This document shows, one piece after another, positions 1 to 8,422 of a stretch of 64,000 nt of DNA. Made by a program: the position numbers and the translations under genes. Below the pieces are notes generated by a model. That model saw only the letters and a program-made list of their open reading frames with translations. It ran no database searches and was not told the DNA's origin. Position 1 is the stretch's first letter. Each line of letters starts with the position of its first letter. The DNA comes from Streptomyces tuirus (lineage in GTDB: Bacteria; Actinomycetota; Actinomycetes; Streptomycetales; Streptomycetaceae), in assembly GCF_014701095.1 (NCBI RefSeq), contig NZ_AP023439.1:5630001-5694000 (forward strand), in the 5' to 3' direction.

Positions 1-2
1 CC

Positions 3-200
3 GCGCTCCTGCCCGTCGCGCTGCTCGCGGCCCTCACGGCCCAGCAGACCTTCGCCGACGGCCAGACGCTGGTGCTGGACGCGCGGGCCGCCGGCCTTGC
101 CGCCGCGGCCGTGGCGCTGCTGCTGCGCGCCCCTTTCCTGCTCGTCGTCGCCGCGGCCGTGGTGGTGACCGCAGGGGTGCGGGCCATGGGGGCGGGGTGA
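3..200 (+). CDS. AzlD-like branched-chain amino acid exporter subunit, C-terminal fragment
   Basis: The gene enters from the left edge; only the last 65 codons are present. The residues form a hydrophobic stretch, a short polar loop with QTFADGQ, then two further hydrophobic segments ending in RAMGAG. This matches the C-terminal half of AzlD-type small membrane proteins, which partner AzlC in branched-chain amino acid export. No AzlC gene is visible because the upstream part is outside the window. The family call rests on hydropathy and the QTFADGQ-like loop only. Confidence 0.55.
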   Translation, partial: ALLPVALLAALTAQQTFADGQTLVLDARAAGLAAAAVALLLRAPFLLVVAAAVVVTAGVRAMGAG

Positions 201-224
201 TCAGTCGACGGCGGGCGGGGATGA

Positions 225-1169
225 TCAGTCGACCGCGCGGCCGTACGCGCTGAGCACGCGCAGCGCCTCGATCGTCACGAGCGGGCGCGCCTCCAGGGCG
301 GGGGCCGGGGCCCAGTGGCGCCACCGGACGGGCCAGCCGCCGTCCTCCTGCTGCTGGGCCGCGAGGTGGTCCAGGGAGCGGGCCATCTCGTCGTCCGTGA
401 ACCACGCGCGCGCGAGCGAGAGCGGCGTCCGTGCGTAGTCGTGCGGGAAGTGATGCTCCCCCGGGGCGTAGCCGGGGGACACCGGATACGCGTCGAGGCG
501 GTCGGGGTCCAGGGCGGCGAGGCGGTGTTCGCGGACCAGGCGGCCGAGACGGTCGGCGGCCGCCTCCGCGCGCGGGCGATCGGGCGCGGAGTCCAGGAAG
601 GTCACGGCGGCCTCGATCTCGTACGGATGTGACTTCTCCAGGGACTCGACCGCCCGCCAGCAGAAGTCCGTGGCCCGGAAGAGCCACGCGTGCCACACCT
701 CGTTGCGGTGCAACAGCCCCACCACCGGCCCGGTGGCCAGGAGGTCGCTGGGCGGATCGTCCACCACCGGCACGAAGGGGGCCGTGGGGTAGTCGCGCTG
801 GCTGGGGTGGATCGTCGGGAGGGCACCGTCCGCGGTGGAGACGGACGTCAGATAGCGGCACATGTGTTCCACGCGCTGCCCGGCACAGCGTCCGACCGCG
901 TCCAGGACGCGCAGCGCGTGCGCGGTGTGCAACGGCTGGCTGACCGGGCCGCGCAGATCCGGCTCCAGCGCGTGGCCGTACCCGCCGTCCTCGTTGCGGT
1001 AGGCGTCCAGGGCGGTCTCCACCGGGTCGGCGGCGGCGTTCCGGAAGTGGTGGGCGAAGCGGCGCTGCTCGAGCACGCGCGCGGTGAGCCAGACGAAACG
1101 CTCCGCGCGCGTGACGGGGCTGTGCGGCGGGGACGTCGGGGGGAATGCGGTAGCTCCTGTTTCGGCCAT
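225..1169 (-). CDS. Prenyltransferase/squalene-oxidase-repeat (terpenoid-cyclase fold) protein
   Basis: A 314-residue soluble protein made of alpha/alpha-toroid repeats. QW-like motifs are visible: NEDGGYGHALEPD near residue 60 and EDGGWPVRW near residue 275, as in terpenoid-cyclase/prenyltransferase beta-subunit folds. The protein is much shorter than true squalene-hopene cyclases, and I see no DxDD or DDxD motif. An enzymatic cyclase role is therefore doubtful, and it may be a binding or scaffold protein. It is transcribed away from DUF3046 and converges on the AzlD-like gene with a 24-bp gap. The ATG start follows a divergent promoter region of about 80 bp. Confidence 0.7.
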   Translation of the reverse strand: MAETGATAFPPTSPPHSPVTRAERFVWLTARVLEQRRFAHHFRNAAADPVETALDAYRNEDGGYGHALEPDLRGPVSQPLHTAHALRVLDAVGRCAGQRVEHMCRYLTSVSTADGALPTIHPSQRDYPTAPFVPVVDDPPSDLLATGPVVGLLHRNEVWHAWLFRATDFCWRAVESLEKSHPYEIEAAVTFLDSAPDRPRAEAAADRLGRLVREHRLAALDPDRLDAYPVSPGYAPGEHHFPHDYARTPLSLARAWFTDDEMARSLDHLAAQQQEDGGWPVRWRHWAPAPALEARPLVTIEALRVLSAYGRAVD

Positions 1170-1249
1170 GGGTCAGACCGTAGGGCGCGAAGCGGCGCCG
1201 GCAGGCGGTCACGGCCCAGGCCCACCCCCAGGGGCGGGATACTGGGGTC

Positions 1250-1444
1250 ATGCGGTTGACGGTCTTCTGGCAGCGGATGGCGGAGCACTTCGGTCCTGGT
1301 TACGCCGAGATGTTCGCGCGCGACCACGTGATGTCCGAGCTCGGCGGACGCACGGTGCACGAGGCCCTGGCGGCCGGCTGGGACGCCAAGGACGTCTGGC
1401 AGGTGGTCTGCTCGGTGATGGACGTGCCCCAGGAGAGGCGCTGA
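1250..1444 (+). CDS. DUF3046 family protein
   Basis: A 64-residue protein, MRLTVFWQRMAEHFGPGYAE at the N terminus, with the sequence characteristic of DUF3046: a short actinobacterial family commonly found just upstream of recA. It is rich in helix-forming residues and contains no cysteines beyond one near the end. The function of the family is not known. It sits about 230 bp before the AI-2E family permease and about 1.9 kb before recA, which is the usual synteny. Family assignment is firm; function is not. Confidence 0.85.
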   Translation: MRLTVFWQRMAEHFGPGYAEMFARDHVMSELGGRTVHEALAAGWDAKDVWQVVCSVMDVPQERR

Positions 1445-1671
1445 CCGGCTGACGGTTGCCGATGAGCCGGGGCGACTGCCGGGCGGTGGGGCGGACGGCT
1501 CCGGTGGCGCCCGCCCTGATCGGCGGCCGACCTTGCGGACGGTGACCGACCGGGCCGTGTGTCCTTGTCGGCCACCGCCCTGACCAGCCGGCCCGCCTCG
1601 GACGGCGCCGCCCGGTCACGAAGATCGCAGCCGGGCAGACGGCTGTCGGTGGCGTGGGCGAGACTTGGACC

Positions 1672-2943
1672 GTGGCACCCACTGACGAGACCGGGCAGGC
1701 AGCCCAGCAGTCCTCCGCTTCCGGCACGACGCCGCCCGCCCGGCCCCCGGTCGGCGGGGCCGGGGCGAACGGCCGCATGCCGCGCTGGCTGCCGCGCGCC
1801 ATGGTGCTCGCGCTCGCTCTCGTCGCCGCGTTCCAGCTGGGCAGCTGGGCCTTCCACCAGCTCACCGGGTTGCTGATCAACATCCTCATCGCGTTCTTCC
1901 TGGCGCTCGCCATAGAGCCCGCGGTGAGCTGGATGGCCTCACGCGGCATGCGCAGGGGGCTGGCCACGTTCATCGTCTTCATCGGCGTGATGGTCGTGTC
2001 GGCCGGCTTCGTCACTGTGCTCGGTTCCGTCCTCGCGGACCAGATCATCAAGCTGATCGAGGGTTTCCCCGAGTACCTCGACTCCGTCATCAACTGGATC
2101 AACACGCACTTCAAGACCGACCTGAAGCGCGTCGACATCCAGGAGGGCCTGCTCCGCTCCGACTGGCTGCGCAACTACGTCCAGAACAGCGCCACCGGCG
2201 TCCTGGACGTGTCCGCCCAGGTCATCGGAGGCCTCTTCCAACTGCTCACGATCGCCCTGTTCTCGTTCTACTTCGCCGCGGACGGCCCCCGGCTGCGCCG
2301 CGCGATCTGCTCGGTCCTGCCGCCCGCCCGCCAGGCCGAGGTGCTGCGCGCGTGGGAGATCGCCGTGAACAAGACCGGCGGCTACATCTACTCCCGCGGC
2401 CTGATGGCCCTGATCTCCGGCGTGGCGCACTTCGTCCTGCTGCAGGCCCTGGACGTGCCCTACGCGCCCGTGCTCGCCGTGTGGGTGGGCCTGGTGTCGC
2501 AGTTCATCCCGACCATCGGCACGTATCTCGCGGGCGCCCTGCCCATGCTGATCGCGTTCACGGTGGACCCCTGGTACGCGCTGTGGGTGCTGATCTTCGT
2601 GGTGATCTACCAGCAGTTCGAGAACTATGTGCTGCAGCCCAAGCTGACCTCCAAGACCGTCGACATCCACCCCGCCGTCGCCTTCGGCTCGGTCATCGCC
2701 GGCACCGCCCTCCTCGGCGCCGTCGGCGCGCTGATCGCCATCCCCGCCATCGCCACCCTCCAGGCCTTCCTGGGGGCGTACGTGAAGCGCTACGACGTCA
2801 CGGACGACCCTCGGGTCCACGGACACCGCCGACGAGGCCAGGGACCGGGCCTGCTGACCCGTGCGAGGGCGTTGTGGGCGCGGCGGCCAGGGGCGGAACG
2901 GCCCGGGGGTGGGGACTCCGGTTCCGGGGGGAACTCCTCCTGA
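1672..2943 (+). CDS. AI-2E family (PerM-like) membrane transporter
   Basis: About 423 residues with a Pro/Ala-rich cytoplasmic N terminus of about 40 residues, then seven to eight hydrophobic helices (for example MVLALALVAAFQLGSWAFHQ and LINILIAFFLALAIEPAV). The conserved AI-2E/PerM signature follows in the C-terminal half: ...SQFIPTIGTYLAGALPMLIA and LQPKLTSKTVDIHPA. Family members export AI-2 or exchange ions, and the substrate is not predictable here. I chose GTG at 1672. An in-frame GTG at 1654 is possible, and neither has a clear Shine-Dalgarno sequence. The C-terminal tail is low-complexity Arg/Gly. Confidence 0.85.
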   Translation: MAPTDETGQAAQQSSASGTTPPARPPVGGAGANGRMPRWLPRAMVLALALVAAFQLGSWAFHQLTGLLINILIAFFLALAIEPAVSWMASRGMRRGLATFIVFIGVMVVSAGFVTVLGSVLADQIIKLIEGFPEYLDSVINWINTHFKTDLKRVDIQEGLLRSDWLRNYVQNSATGVLDVSAQVIGGLFQLLTIALFSFYFAADGPRLRRAICSVLPPARQAEVLRAWEIAVNKTGGYIYSRGLMALISGVAHFVLLQALDVPYAPVLAVWVGLVSQFIPTIGTYLAGALPMLIAFTVDPWYALWVLIFVVIYQQFENYVLQPKLTSKTVDIHPAVAFGSVIAGTALLGAVGALIAIPAIATLQAFLGAYVKRYDVTDDPRVHGHRRRGQGPGLLTRARALWARRPGAERPGGGDSGSGGNSS

Positions 2944-3197
2944 GAGGCCGGGGCTGGAGGCCCGCGCTCGGAGACCCGAGTTGAGAGGCCCGAACCGCCA
3001 GGCTCGTACGGCGTCGTCACCGTCAGAAGGCTCGTCCGCTCGTCGGGTGGGGGGATGAGCCCGTCCGGCAGCGTCCGGTCGTCCAGCAGACCGCGGACCA
3101 GTTCCGCATGCTCGGGTGCCCGCCGGTGACCGGCACATCCGTCTCTCCCCCCGAGTGCGCGCCGTCGCGGTCAGGGTAGGCGTGCCGCGTGGTGCGC

Positions 3198-3225
3198 TTG
3201 ACACGAAAATCGAACATCCATTCTC
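3198..3225 (+). promoter_or_regulatory. recA promoter with SOS (LexA) box
   Basis: A TTGACA -35 hexamer lies at 3198-3203. It is followed by TCGAACATCCATTCTC at 3210-3225, which fits the actinobacterial LexA site TCGAAC-N4-GTTCGA in the left half and partly in the right half. The right half-site overlaps the place where the -10 element must be (CATTCT/TTCTCA around 3219-3226). Bound LexA would therefore block RNA polymerase directly. lexA itself is in this window at 41.5-42.3 kb. Confidence 0.8.
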
Positions 3226-3290
3226 ATGGAGGCACCGGCGAGGCTCAACGAAGGGCATTTCGACGTACTTTGGGTAGATAAGTGCCCGAG

Positions 3291-3299
3291 TTATCCACA
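3291..3299 (+). promoter_or_regulatory. DnaA-box-like nonamer TTATCCACA in the recA leader
   Basis: Exact match to the classical DnaA box consensus TTATCCACA, about 65 bp downstream of the SOS box and 90 bp before the recA start codon. A single box may be chance. It is listed because two further near-consensus boxes occur in other promoter regions of the window (19442 and 57462). Confidence 0.4.
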
Positions 3300-3388
3300 G
3301 GCCGGACGTGCGTCGGGGCGCATTGTCAGTGGCAGGCGTTAGCGTCTTTGACGTGAAGCGATCGACTCAAGCAAATCGGGTGGAACCC

Positions 3389-4513
3389 ATGGCAGGAACC
3401 GACCGCGAGAAGGCCCTGGATGCCGCGCTCGCACAGATTGAACGGCAATTCGGCAAGGGCGCGGTCATGCGCATGGGCGACCGTACCAATGAGCCCATCG
3501 AGGTCATCTCGACCGGCTCCACCGCCCTGGACGTGGCCCTCGGCGTGGGCGGCCTGCCCCGCGGCCGTGTCGTCGAGATCTACGGACCGGAGTCCTCCGG
3601 TAAGACCACCCTGACCCTGCACGCGGTGGCGAACGCGCAGAAGGCCGGAGGCCAGGTCGCCTTCGTCGACGCGGAGCACGCCCTCGACCCCGAGTACGCG
3701 AAGAAGCTCGGCGTCGACATCGACAACCTCATCCTCTCCCAGCCGGACAACGGCGAGCAGGCCCTGGAGATCGTGGACATGCTGGTCCGCTCCGGCGCCC
3801 TCGACCTCATCGTCATCGACTCCGTCGCCGCGCTCGTCCCGCGCGCGGAGATCGAGGGCGAGATGGGCGACAGCCACGTCGGTCTGCAGGCCCGACTGAT
3901 GAGCCAGGCCCTGCGGAAGATCACCAGCGCGCTCAACCAGTCCAAGACCACCGCGATCTTCATCAACCAGCTCCGCGAGAAGATCGGCGTGATGTTCGGC
4001 TCCCCGGAGACCACGACCGGTGGCCGGGCGCTCAAGTTCTACGCCTCGGTGCGCATCGACATCCGCCGCATCGAGACCCTGAAGGACGGCACGGAGGCGG
4101 TCGGTAACCGCACCCGCTGCAAGGTCGTCAAGAACAAGGTCGCGCCGCCCTTCAAGCAGGCCGAGTTCGACATCCTCTACGGCCAGGGCATCAGCCGTGA
4201 GGGCGGCCTGATCGACATGGGCGTGGAGCACGGCTTCGTCCGCAAGGCCGGCGCGTGGTACACGTACGAGGGCGACCAGCTCGGCCAGGGCAAGGAGAAC
4301 GCGCGCAACTTCCTGAAGGACAACCCCGACCTGGCCAACGAGATCGAGAAGAAGATCAAGGAGAAGCTGGGCGTCGGTGTGCGCCCCGAGGAGCCGGCCT
4401 CCGAGCCGGGCACGGACGCCGCGGTCTCCGCACCGGCCGACGCTGCCCCGGCTGTCCCCGCCCCGGCAGCGGCCAAGACCGCCAAGTCCAAGGCCGCCGC
4501 AGCCAAGAGCTGA
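3389..4513 (+). CDS. recA: RecA recombinase
   Basis: RecA, 374 residues, drives homologous strand exchange and acts as LexA co-protease. Walker A GPESSGKTT lies near residue 67, Walker B LIVIDSVAALVP near residue 142 and the MSQALRKI...NQLREKIGVMFG L1/L2 region follows. The C-terminal tail (residues 330-374) is Ala/Pro/Lys-rich rather than acidic, as in other Streptomyces RecA proteins. I chose ATG 3389 (MAGTDREKALD), the conserved family start; the frame stays open upstream but without homology. The gene is followed after 3 nt by recX, so the two form an operon. It is SOS-controlled through the box at 3210. Confidence 0.98.
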   Translation: MAGTDREKALDAALAQIERQFGKGAVMRMGDRTNEPIEVISTGSTALDVALGVGGLPRGRVVEIYGPESSGKTTLTLHAVANAQKAGGQVAFVDAEHALDPEYAKKLGVDIDNLILSQPDNGEQALEIVDMLVRSGALDLIVIDSVAALVPRAEIEGEMGDSHVGLQARLMSQALRKITSALNQSKTTAIFINQLREKIGVMFGSPETTTGGRALKFYASVRIDIRRIETLKDGTEAVGNRTRCKVVKNKVAPPFKQAEFDILYGQGISREGGLIDMGVEHGFVRKAGAWYTYEGDQLGQGKENARNFLKDNPDLANEIEKKIKEKLGVGVRPEEPASEPGTDAAVSAPADAAPAVPAPAAAKTAKSKAAAAKS

Positions 4514-4516
4514 CCC

Positions 4517-5368
4517 GTGACACGGCGAACCGACTGGGCGGAGTACGAGTACACCGCCTCCGGTGCCCCACGGGGGAGGGGCACCGGAGGCGACACCGGC
4601 ACAGCCATGGACGGGGTGGAAGGCCCCGGGAGCATGCCACTCGAGGCCGACGGGTTGTACGAGGGTGACGGGCTGTACGAGGGCGGGGGCGACCCCGGGC
4701 CGCACGGGGGCGGCCCATCCAGAGACGGCTCGCGTGACGGCGGGCCGCGTGACGGCGGGCCGCGTGGCAGGCGTGGTCGTCGCCGGCGTGGCTTCGGCGA
4801 GGCGGCGGCTGACACCGAGGACGGAGGCGCCCCCTCCTCGTCGAGGGCCGAGCAGGAGGCACCTCCAGGGGACCCGGTCGAGCGGGCTCGGGCGATCTGC
4901 CTGCGCCTGCTCACCGGGACCCCGCGGACCCGCAAGCAACTCGCCGACGCCCTGCGCAAGCGGCAGATCCCGGACGATGCCGCCGAGGAAGTGCTGTCGC
5001 GGTTCGAGGAGGTCGGCCTCATCAACGACAGTGCCTTCGCGGACGCCTGGGTGGAGTCCCGCCACCACGGCAGAGGGCTGGCCCGGCGCGCGCTCGCCCG
5101 GGAGCTGCGCACCAAGGGCGTCGACTCCACGCTGATCGACGAGGCGGTCTCCCAGCTCGACTCCGAGCAGGAAGAGGAGACCGCGCGCGAGCTCGTCGCA
5201 CGCAAGCTCCGCTCCACCCGCGGACTCGACCGCGACAAGCGCCTCCGACGCCTCGCGGGCATGCTCGCCCGCAAGGGCTACCCCGAGGGCATGGCCCTGA
5301 GGGTGGTGCGGCAAGCGCTCGAAGAGGAGGGGGAGGACACGGAGTTCCTCGGGGAGGACGGGTTCTGA
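4517..5368 (+). CDS. recX: RecX, regulator of RecA
   Basis: RecX binds RecA filaments and limits recombinase and co-protease activity. The 283-residue protein has a long low-complexity N terminus (about residues 1-110, Gly/Asp/Arg-rich). The three-helix-repeat RecX domain follows: ARAICLRLLTGTPRTRKQLADAL, then FEEVGLINDSAFADAWVESR and AGMLARKGYPEGMALRVVRQAL. E. coli RecX is about 166 residues, so the extension is actinobacterial. The GTG start lies 3 nt after the recA stop, consistent with translational coupling. Confidence 0.93.
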   Translation: MTRRTDWAEYEYTASGAPRGRGTGGDTGTAMDGVEGPGSMPLEADGLYEGDGLYEGGGDPGPHGGGPSRDGSRDGGPRDGGPRGRRGRRRRGFGEAAADTEDGGAPSSSRAEQEAPPGDPVERARAICLRLLTGTPRTRKQLADALRKRQIPDDAAEEVLSRFEEVGLINDSAFADAWVESRHHGRGLARRALARELRTKGVDSTLIDEAVSQLDSEQEEETARELVARKLRSTRGLDRDKRLRRLAGMLARKGYPEGMALRVVRQALEEEGEDTEFLGEDGF

Positions 5369-5410
5369 GGGTGCACAGGGGCATCCCCAGAGGTCACTCC
5401 ACCGGAGAGC

Positions 5411-5830
5411 TCATTCCACCGGCAACCCCGCCCCCCGCCAAGCCTGGAACCCTCCGACCAGGTCCGTGGCCCGGTGCAGGCCCAGCTGGTGCAAGGACCG
5501 GGCCGCCAGGCTGGACGCGTAGCCCTCGTTGCAGATCACGACGACGCGCAGGGCGTGGCTCGTGGCCTCGGGGAGGCGGTGGCTGCCCTGGGGGTCGAGG
5601 CGCCACTCCAGTTCGTTGCGCTCGACGACGTGGGCGCCGGGGATGAGGCCGTCCCGTTCACGCAGGGCGGCGTAGCGGATGTCGACCAGGAGCGCGTCGC
5701 CCGCCTGGGCAGCCTCGTACGCCTGCTGCGCTCCGATCCGCTCGTAGCCCGCCCGGACGCTCTCCAGCAACTCGTCGATGCCGACGGGGGGTTGTGATGC
5801 GGCGTCTGCCGACCCGGGTGTGGTGCTCAC
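5411..5830 (-). CDS. Rhodanese-like sulfurtransferase
   Basis: A 139-residue single rhodanese domain. LLVDIRYAALRERDGLIPGA marks the CH2A-type entry, the active-site Cys lies in VVVICNEGYASSLAARSL around residue 100, and the protein ends with GGFQAWRGAGLPVE. Such proteins carry persulfide sulfur on the active-site cysteine. The GTG start overlaps the stop of the cysteine dioxygenase gene by 4 nt, so the two are probably translationally coupled and act together on cysteine-derived sulfur. The gene converges on recX with a 42-bp gap. Confidence 0.9.
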   Translation of the reverse strand: MSTTPGSADAASQPPVGIDELLESVRAGYERIGAQQAYEAAQAGDALLVDIRYAALRERDGLIPGAHVVERNELEWRLDPQGSHRLPEATSHALRVVVICNEGYASSLAARSLHQLGLHRATDLVGGFQAWRGAGLPVE

Positions 5831-6363
5831 TGCCAGTCCTCCGGGCGTTCGACCTGCTCGAGTCGCAGGATCGGACCGCTGCGGCTGTAGCGGCGGATCT
5901 GCGGCAGGGGCGGGTAGTAGGCGTGGACGGAGATCGCGTGCCGGTCGGGCGACTCGTTGAGCACCTCGTGGACGTGGTGCCGGCCGAAGACGCGGCCCTG
6001 GCCGGCCCGCAGCCGGCGTTGCCGGTCCACGTCTCCGGCGAGTTCCAGGGTCTTCCAGCCGTCGGTGGGCAGCCGTGCGGCGAGGGAGTTCTCCCTGAGC
6101 TCGCCCGACGCGGTGAGGAAGGCGCCGACCGAGTCGGCGTGGTCGTGCCAGCCGGTGCCCGTGCCGGGCGGCCAGCCGATCAGCCAGGCCTCGCTGCCGC
6201 CGGGCCCGTCTAGCCGCACCCATGTGCGGCCCTCAGGGTCGAGGGGCAGGGAGTCGATGAGCTCGGTGTCGGCGGCGGTGCGCCGGACGAAGTGGTAGAG
6301 GTCGGCCTGGGTTGGAGCCGAACCGGTCGAGACCGAAGGGGTCGCAGAAGGGGATACAGACAC
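5827..6363 (-). CDS. Cysteine dioxygenase (type I, cupin)
   Basis: A 178-residue cupin that would oxidise cysteine to cysteine sulfinate. The first metal-binding motif is GTGWHDHADSVGAF (two His). A Gly replaces the Cys that forms the Cys-Tyr cofactor in animals, as usual in bacterial enzymes. The second motif supplies the third His in FGRHHVHEVLNES, and the later HAYYPPLPQIRRY contains the conserved Tyr region. I chose GTG 6363 because AGGACGG precedes it. A Cys-containing leader peptide lies 95 nt upstream, and a rhodanese gene overlaps the 3' end. Confidence 0.92.
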   Translation of the reverse strand: MSVSPSATPSVSTGSAPTQADLYHFVRRTAADTELIDSLPLDPEGRTWVRLDGPGGSEAWLIGWPPGTGTGWHDHADSVGAFLTASGELRENSLAARLPTDGWKTLELAGDVDRQRRLRAGQGRVFGRHHVHEVLNESPDRHAISVHAYYPPLPQIRRYSRSGPILRLEQVERPEDWQ

Positions 6364-6458
6364 GGGTGCCGTCCTGAAGGTCCTGGTGAGGGTTCGCGAG
6401 CAACGCGCGGCAGCCGGCAGACAGAGCGCGGCGCGCGCAGAGGGAAGGGGAGGCGAAG

Positions 6459-6506
6459 TCAGCAGGACGGGCGACACACGCAGCCCGCATAGCGGAGGAG
6501 GTCCAT
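6459..6506 (-). CDS. Short Cys-containing leader peptide MDLLRYAGCVCRPSC
   Basis: A 15-codon reading frame with a strong Shine-Dalgarno (GGCGGAGGG, 5 nt before ATG) that stops with TGA 95 nt before the cysteine dioxygenase start. Three of the last seven residues are Cys (TGC, TGT, TGC codons). The sequence resembles the C-terminal half of the short 'DLLRVAG..CR' leader peptides that actinobacteria place before sulfur-metabolism genes. The ribosome-binding site and ATG lie within an inverted repeat (6494-6517), so initiation could be modulated by RNA folding. A regulatory role in cysteine sensing is inference. Confidence 0.65.
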   Translation of the reverse strand: MDLLRYAGCVCRPSC

Positions 6507-6517
6507 ATGGACCCTCC
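6494..6517 (-). promoter_or_regulatory. Inverted repeat enclosing the leader-peptide start
   Basis: The core GGTCCATATGGACC (6500-6513) is a perfect 14-bp palindrome. It is extended by GGAG/CTCC arms across a 2-nt bulge. In the minus-strand mRNA the stem contains the Shine-Dalgarno of the 15-residue leader peptide, and its ATG sits at the tip. It could be an RNA hairpin controlling leader translation or a protein operator. Confidence 0.5.
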
Positions 6518-6638
6518 GCCACAGGCGCACACAGGTGTCGGTCACGAAGCGGAGTACACCATGGCCGCCCGGGCGGGTCAACTCACTGTCACCATGCGGA
6601 CGCACTGTGACAGTGAGCACATCGTTGCGGTGCCGACC

Positions 6639-8246
6639 TCAGCGTGAACCGGCCGAAGCACCGGCCTCGGCCTGCGCTTTCACCGGTCCACCGACCGTGG
6701 CTTCCGCCGCCGCGTAGAGATCGGCCGGGCGCACCCCGCTCAGCGCGGTCACGAGGTGCCCGTCGGGGCGCACCAGCAGCACCGTGTGCGCGGCGGCACC
6801 CGGATACCTCTCGGCGACGAGCAACTCGGCTGGGTGCGGAAGTGCCGTGACCGCCGCCGCGAGCTGCGGCATGATGCCCGCGCTGACCCAGTGCTTGCGC
6901 TCCCAGACACCCGTGCCCGGCGCGATCAGCACCACGAGCAGCGCACCGCGGCCGAGCCGGTCCCGCAGCCGTACGAAGGTGCCGTCCTCCGCGGTGACCC
7001 GCACATCGGTGACCGGTGTGCCGAGCGGTGTGCCGACCGGCACCTCCCCTTCGAGTCGTTGGGGCGCGAGCGGCGAGTCTGCGTACGCCCCCGGCGCACC
7101 GAGCTGGCCCTGCCCCAAGTGACTCTCCGTGAGGAGAGTGTCGTGGCTCCGGGACGAGCCGGGGACGACGGACCGCAGCCCTCCGCCGCCACGCAGCAGC
7201 GGCAGCGCCTGGTCCGCAGCGCGGAGCCGAGCGGCGACGACCGCTCGCCGTTCCGTCTGGTAACTGTCGAGGAGAGCCTCGTGCGGCCCGTGGTGCCAGG
7301 CCACGGCCAGTTTCCAGGCGAGGTTGTCGGCGTCCCGCAGGCCCTCGTCCAGACCGTGCGTGCCCAGCGCGCCGAGCAGGTGGGCCGCGTCCCCCGCGAG
7401 AAACACGCGGTCGGCGCGCCAGCGACGCGCCAGCCGGTGGTGGACGGTGTGGACACCGGTGTCCAGCAGCTCGTACGGCGGGACCGTGCCGCCCGCCCAG
7501 CCGGCCAGGGTCTCCCGGATGCGGGTGAGCAGCAGCTCGGGGGTGACCAGGTCCTTGCCGGGCGGCAGCAGCCAGTCCAGGCGCCAGACGCCGTCGGGCA
7601 GCGGGCGCGCGGTGACCTCGCCGGCCGAGGGTCCGGACATGCGCCAGGGCGGCAGGCGGTGCAGCAACGCCTCGTCGTGCCAGGGCAGTTCCGTACGGAG
7701 TGCGGCGACGGCGTGACGTTCCACCGCCGTACGGCCCGGGAAGCGGATGTCCTGGATCTTGCGCACGGTGGAGCGGGGGCCGTCGCAGCCCACCAGGTAA
7801 CTGCCGCGCCACCACGTGCCCTTGGGACCGCGGGTGTGGGCCGTGACGCCGGAGGACTCCTGTTCGAGGCCGTCGAGGCGGCTCTCCACGGCGACCTTGA
7901 CGAGCCGCTCGTCCGCGAGGGCCGCGCGCAGGGCGCCGGTCAGCACGTGCTGGGCGATGTGCACGGGGGCGGGTTCGGCGCCGTCGAAGACGATCTCGCG
8001 CATCACCTGCTTGCGCCGCATCGACCGCCATCCGGCCCAGCGCGCACCGGCCCGGGCGAGGGACATGCCGGTCAGCCGTTCCACCAGGGCGGCGGTGTCC
8101 TCGCGCAGGACGACGGTGCGCGCCGCGCGGGGTTCGTCCTTGCCCGGTCCCTCGTCGAGAACGACGCACGGCACCTCCTGACGCGCCAGCGCCAGGGCGA
8201 GCGTGAGCCCGACGGGCCCCGCTCCGACGATGATCACCGGGTCCAC
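6639..8246 (-). CDS. FAD-dependent aromatic-hydroxylase-type monooxygenase
   Basis: About 535 residues. The FAD-binding Rossmann motif GAGPVGLTLALALAR lies at the N terminus, with the DG-type motif LVGCDGPRSTVRK in the middle and GD motif VFLAGDAAHLLGALGTHGLDEGLRDADNLAWKLA after it. A thioredoxin-like C-terminal domain follows, as in PheA/TetX-type hydroxylases of the PHBH superfamily. The substrate is not predictable. I prefer GTG 8246, immediately before the Rossmann strand; the open frame extends to 8336 but only with a TTG and no homology. The gene is downstream of gluD on the same strand, with a strong terminator between them, so it is likely separate. Confidence 0.88.
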   Translation of the reverse strand: MDPVIIVGAGPVGLTLALALARQEVPCVVLDEGPGKDEPRAARTVVLREDTAALVERLTGMSLARAGARWAGWRSMRRKQVMREIVFDGAEPAPVHIAQHVLTGALRAALADERLVKVAVESRLDGLEQESSGVTAHTRGPKGTWWRGSYLVGCDGPRSTVRKIQDIRFPGRTAVERHAVAALRTELPWHDEALLHRLPPWRMSGPSAGEVTARPLPDGVWRLDWLLPPGKDLVTPELLLTRIRETLAGWAGGTVPPYELLDTGVHTVHHRLARRWRADRVFLAGDAAHLLGALGTHGLDEGLRDADNLAWKLAVAWHHGPHEALLDSYQTERRAVVAARLRAADQALPLLRGGGGLRSVVPGSSRSHDTLLTESHLGQGQLGAPGAYADSPLAPQRLEGEVPVGTPLGTPVTDVRVTAEDGTFVRLRDRLGRGALLVVLIAPGTGVWERKHWVSAGIMPQLAAAVTALPHPAELLVAERYPGAAAHTVLLVRPDGHLVTALSGVRPADLYAAAEATVGGPVKAQAEAGASAGSR

Positions 8247-8365
8247 GGCGCGGCGCCCCCTGCCCGCGGTGGTGTCCTGAGAGACGTAGGTGAACAGGAA
8301 GTTGGAGCAGGGTGCACGATCACAGAACGTATGCAACCCATTGCCGGTGCTTGCGTCAAGTGACC

Positions 8366-8395
8366 AGGGGCAGTGGCGATCATGCCACTGCCCCT
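8366..8395 (-). terminator. Terminator after the gluABCD operon
   Basis: A perfect 12-bp stem (AGGGGCAGTGGC with its complement) around a 6-nt GATCAT loop, starting about 28 bp downstream of the gluD stop. There is no long T-run, which is typical of Streptomyces hairpin terminators. Confidence 0.75.
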
Positions 8396-8422
8396 GAGTG
8401 TGTCACGTGAGGTGAACGAGTG

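Larger units (their letters stand above)
2944..3388 (+). other. Intergenic region carrying the recA control region
   Basis: No gene is visible in this 445-bp gap. The first 240 bp are G/C-rich with repeated GAGAGGCC-like words and look non-coding on both strands. The last 190 bp hold a TTGACA -35 element, the SOS box, a perfect TTATCCACA DnaA-type box and then a leader of roughly 150 nt before the recA ATG. That is an unusually long untranslated leader for Streptomyces. Confidence 0.6.

Noticed and set aside
6756..8363. Plus-strand open frame opposite the FAD monooxygenase
   Set aside because: Arg/Gln/Gly-rich antisense shadow without homology.
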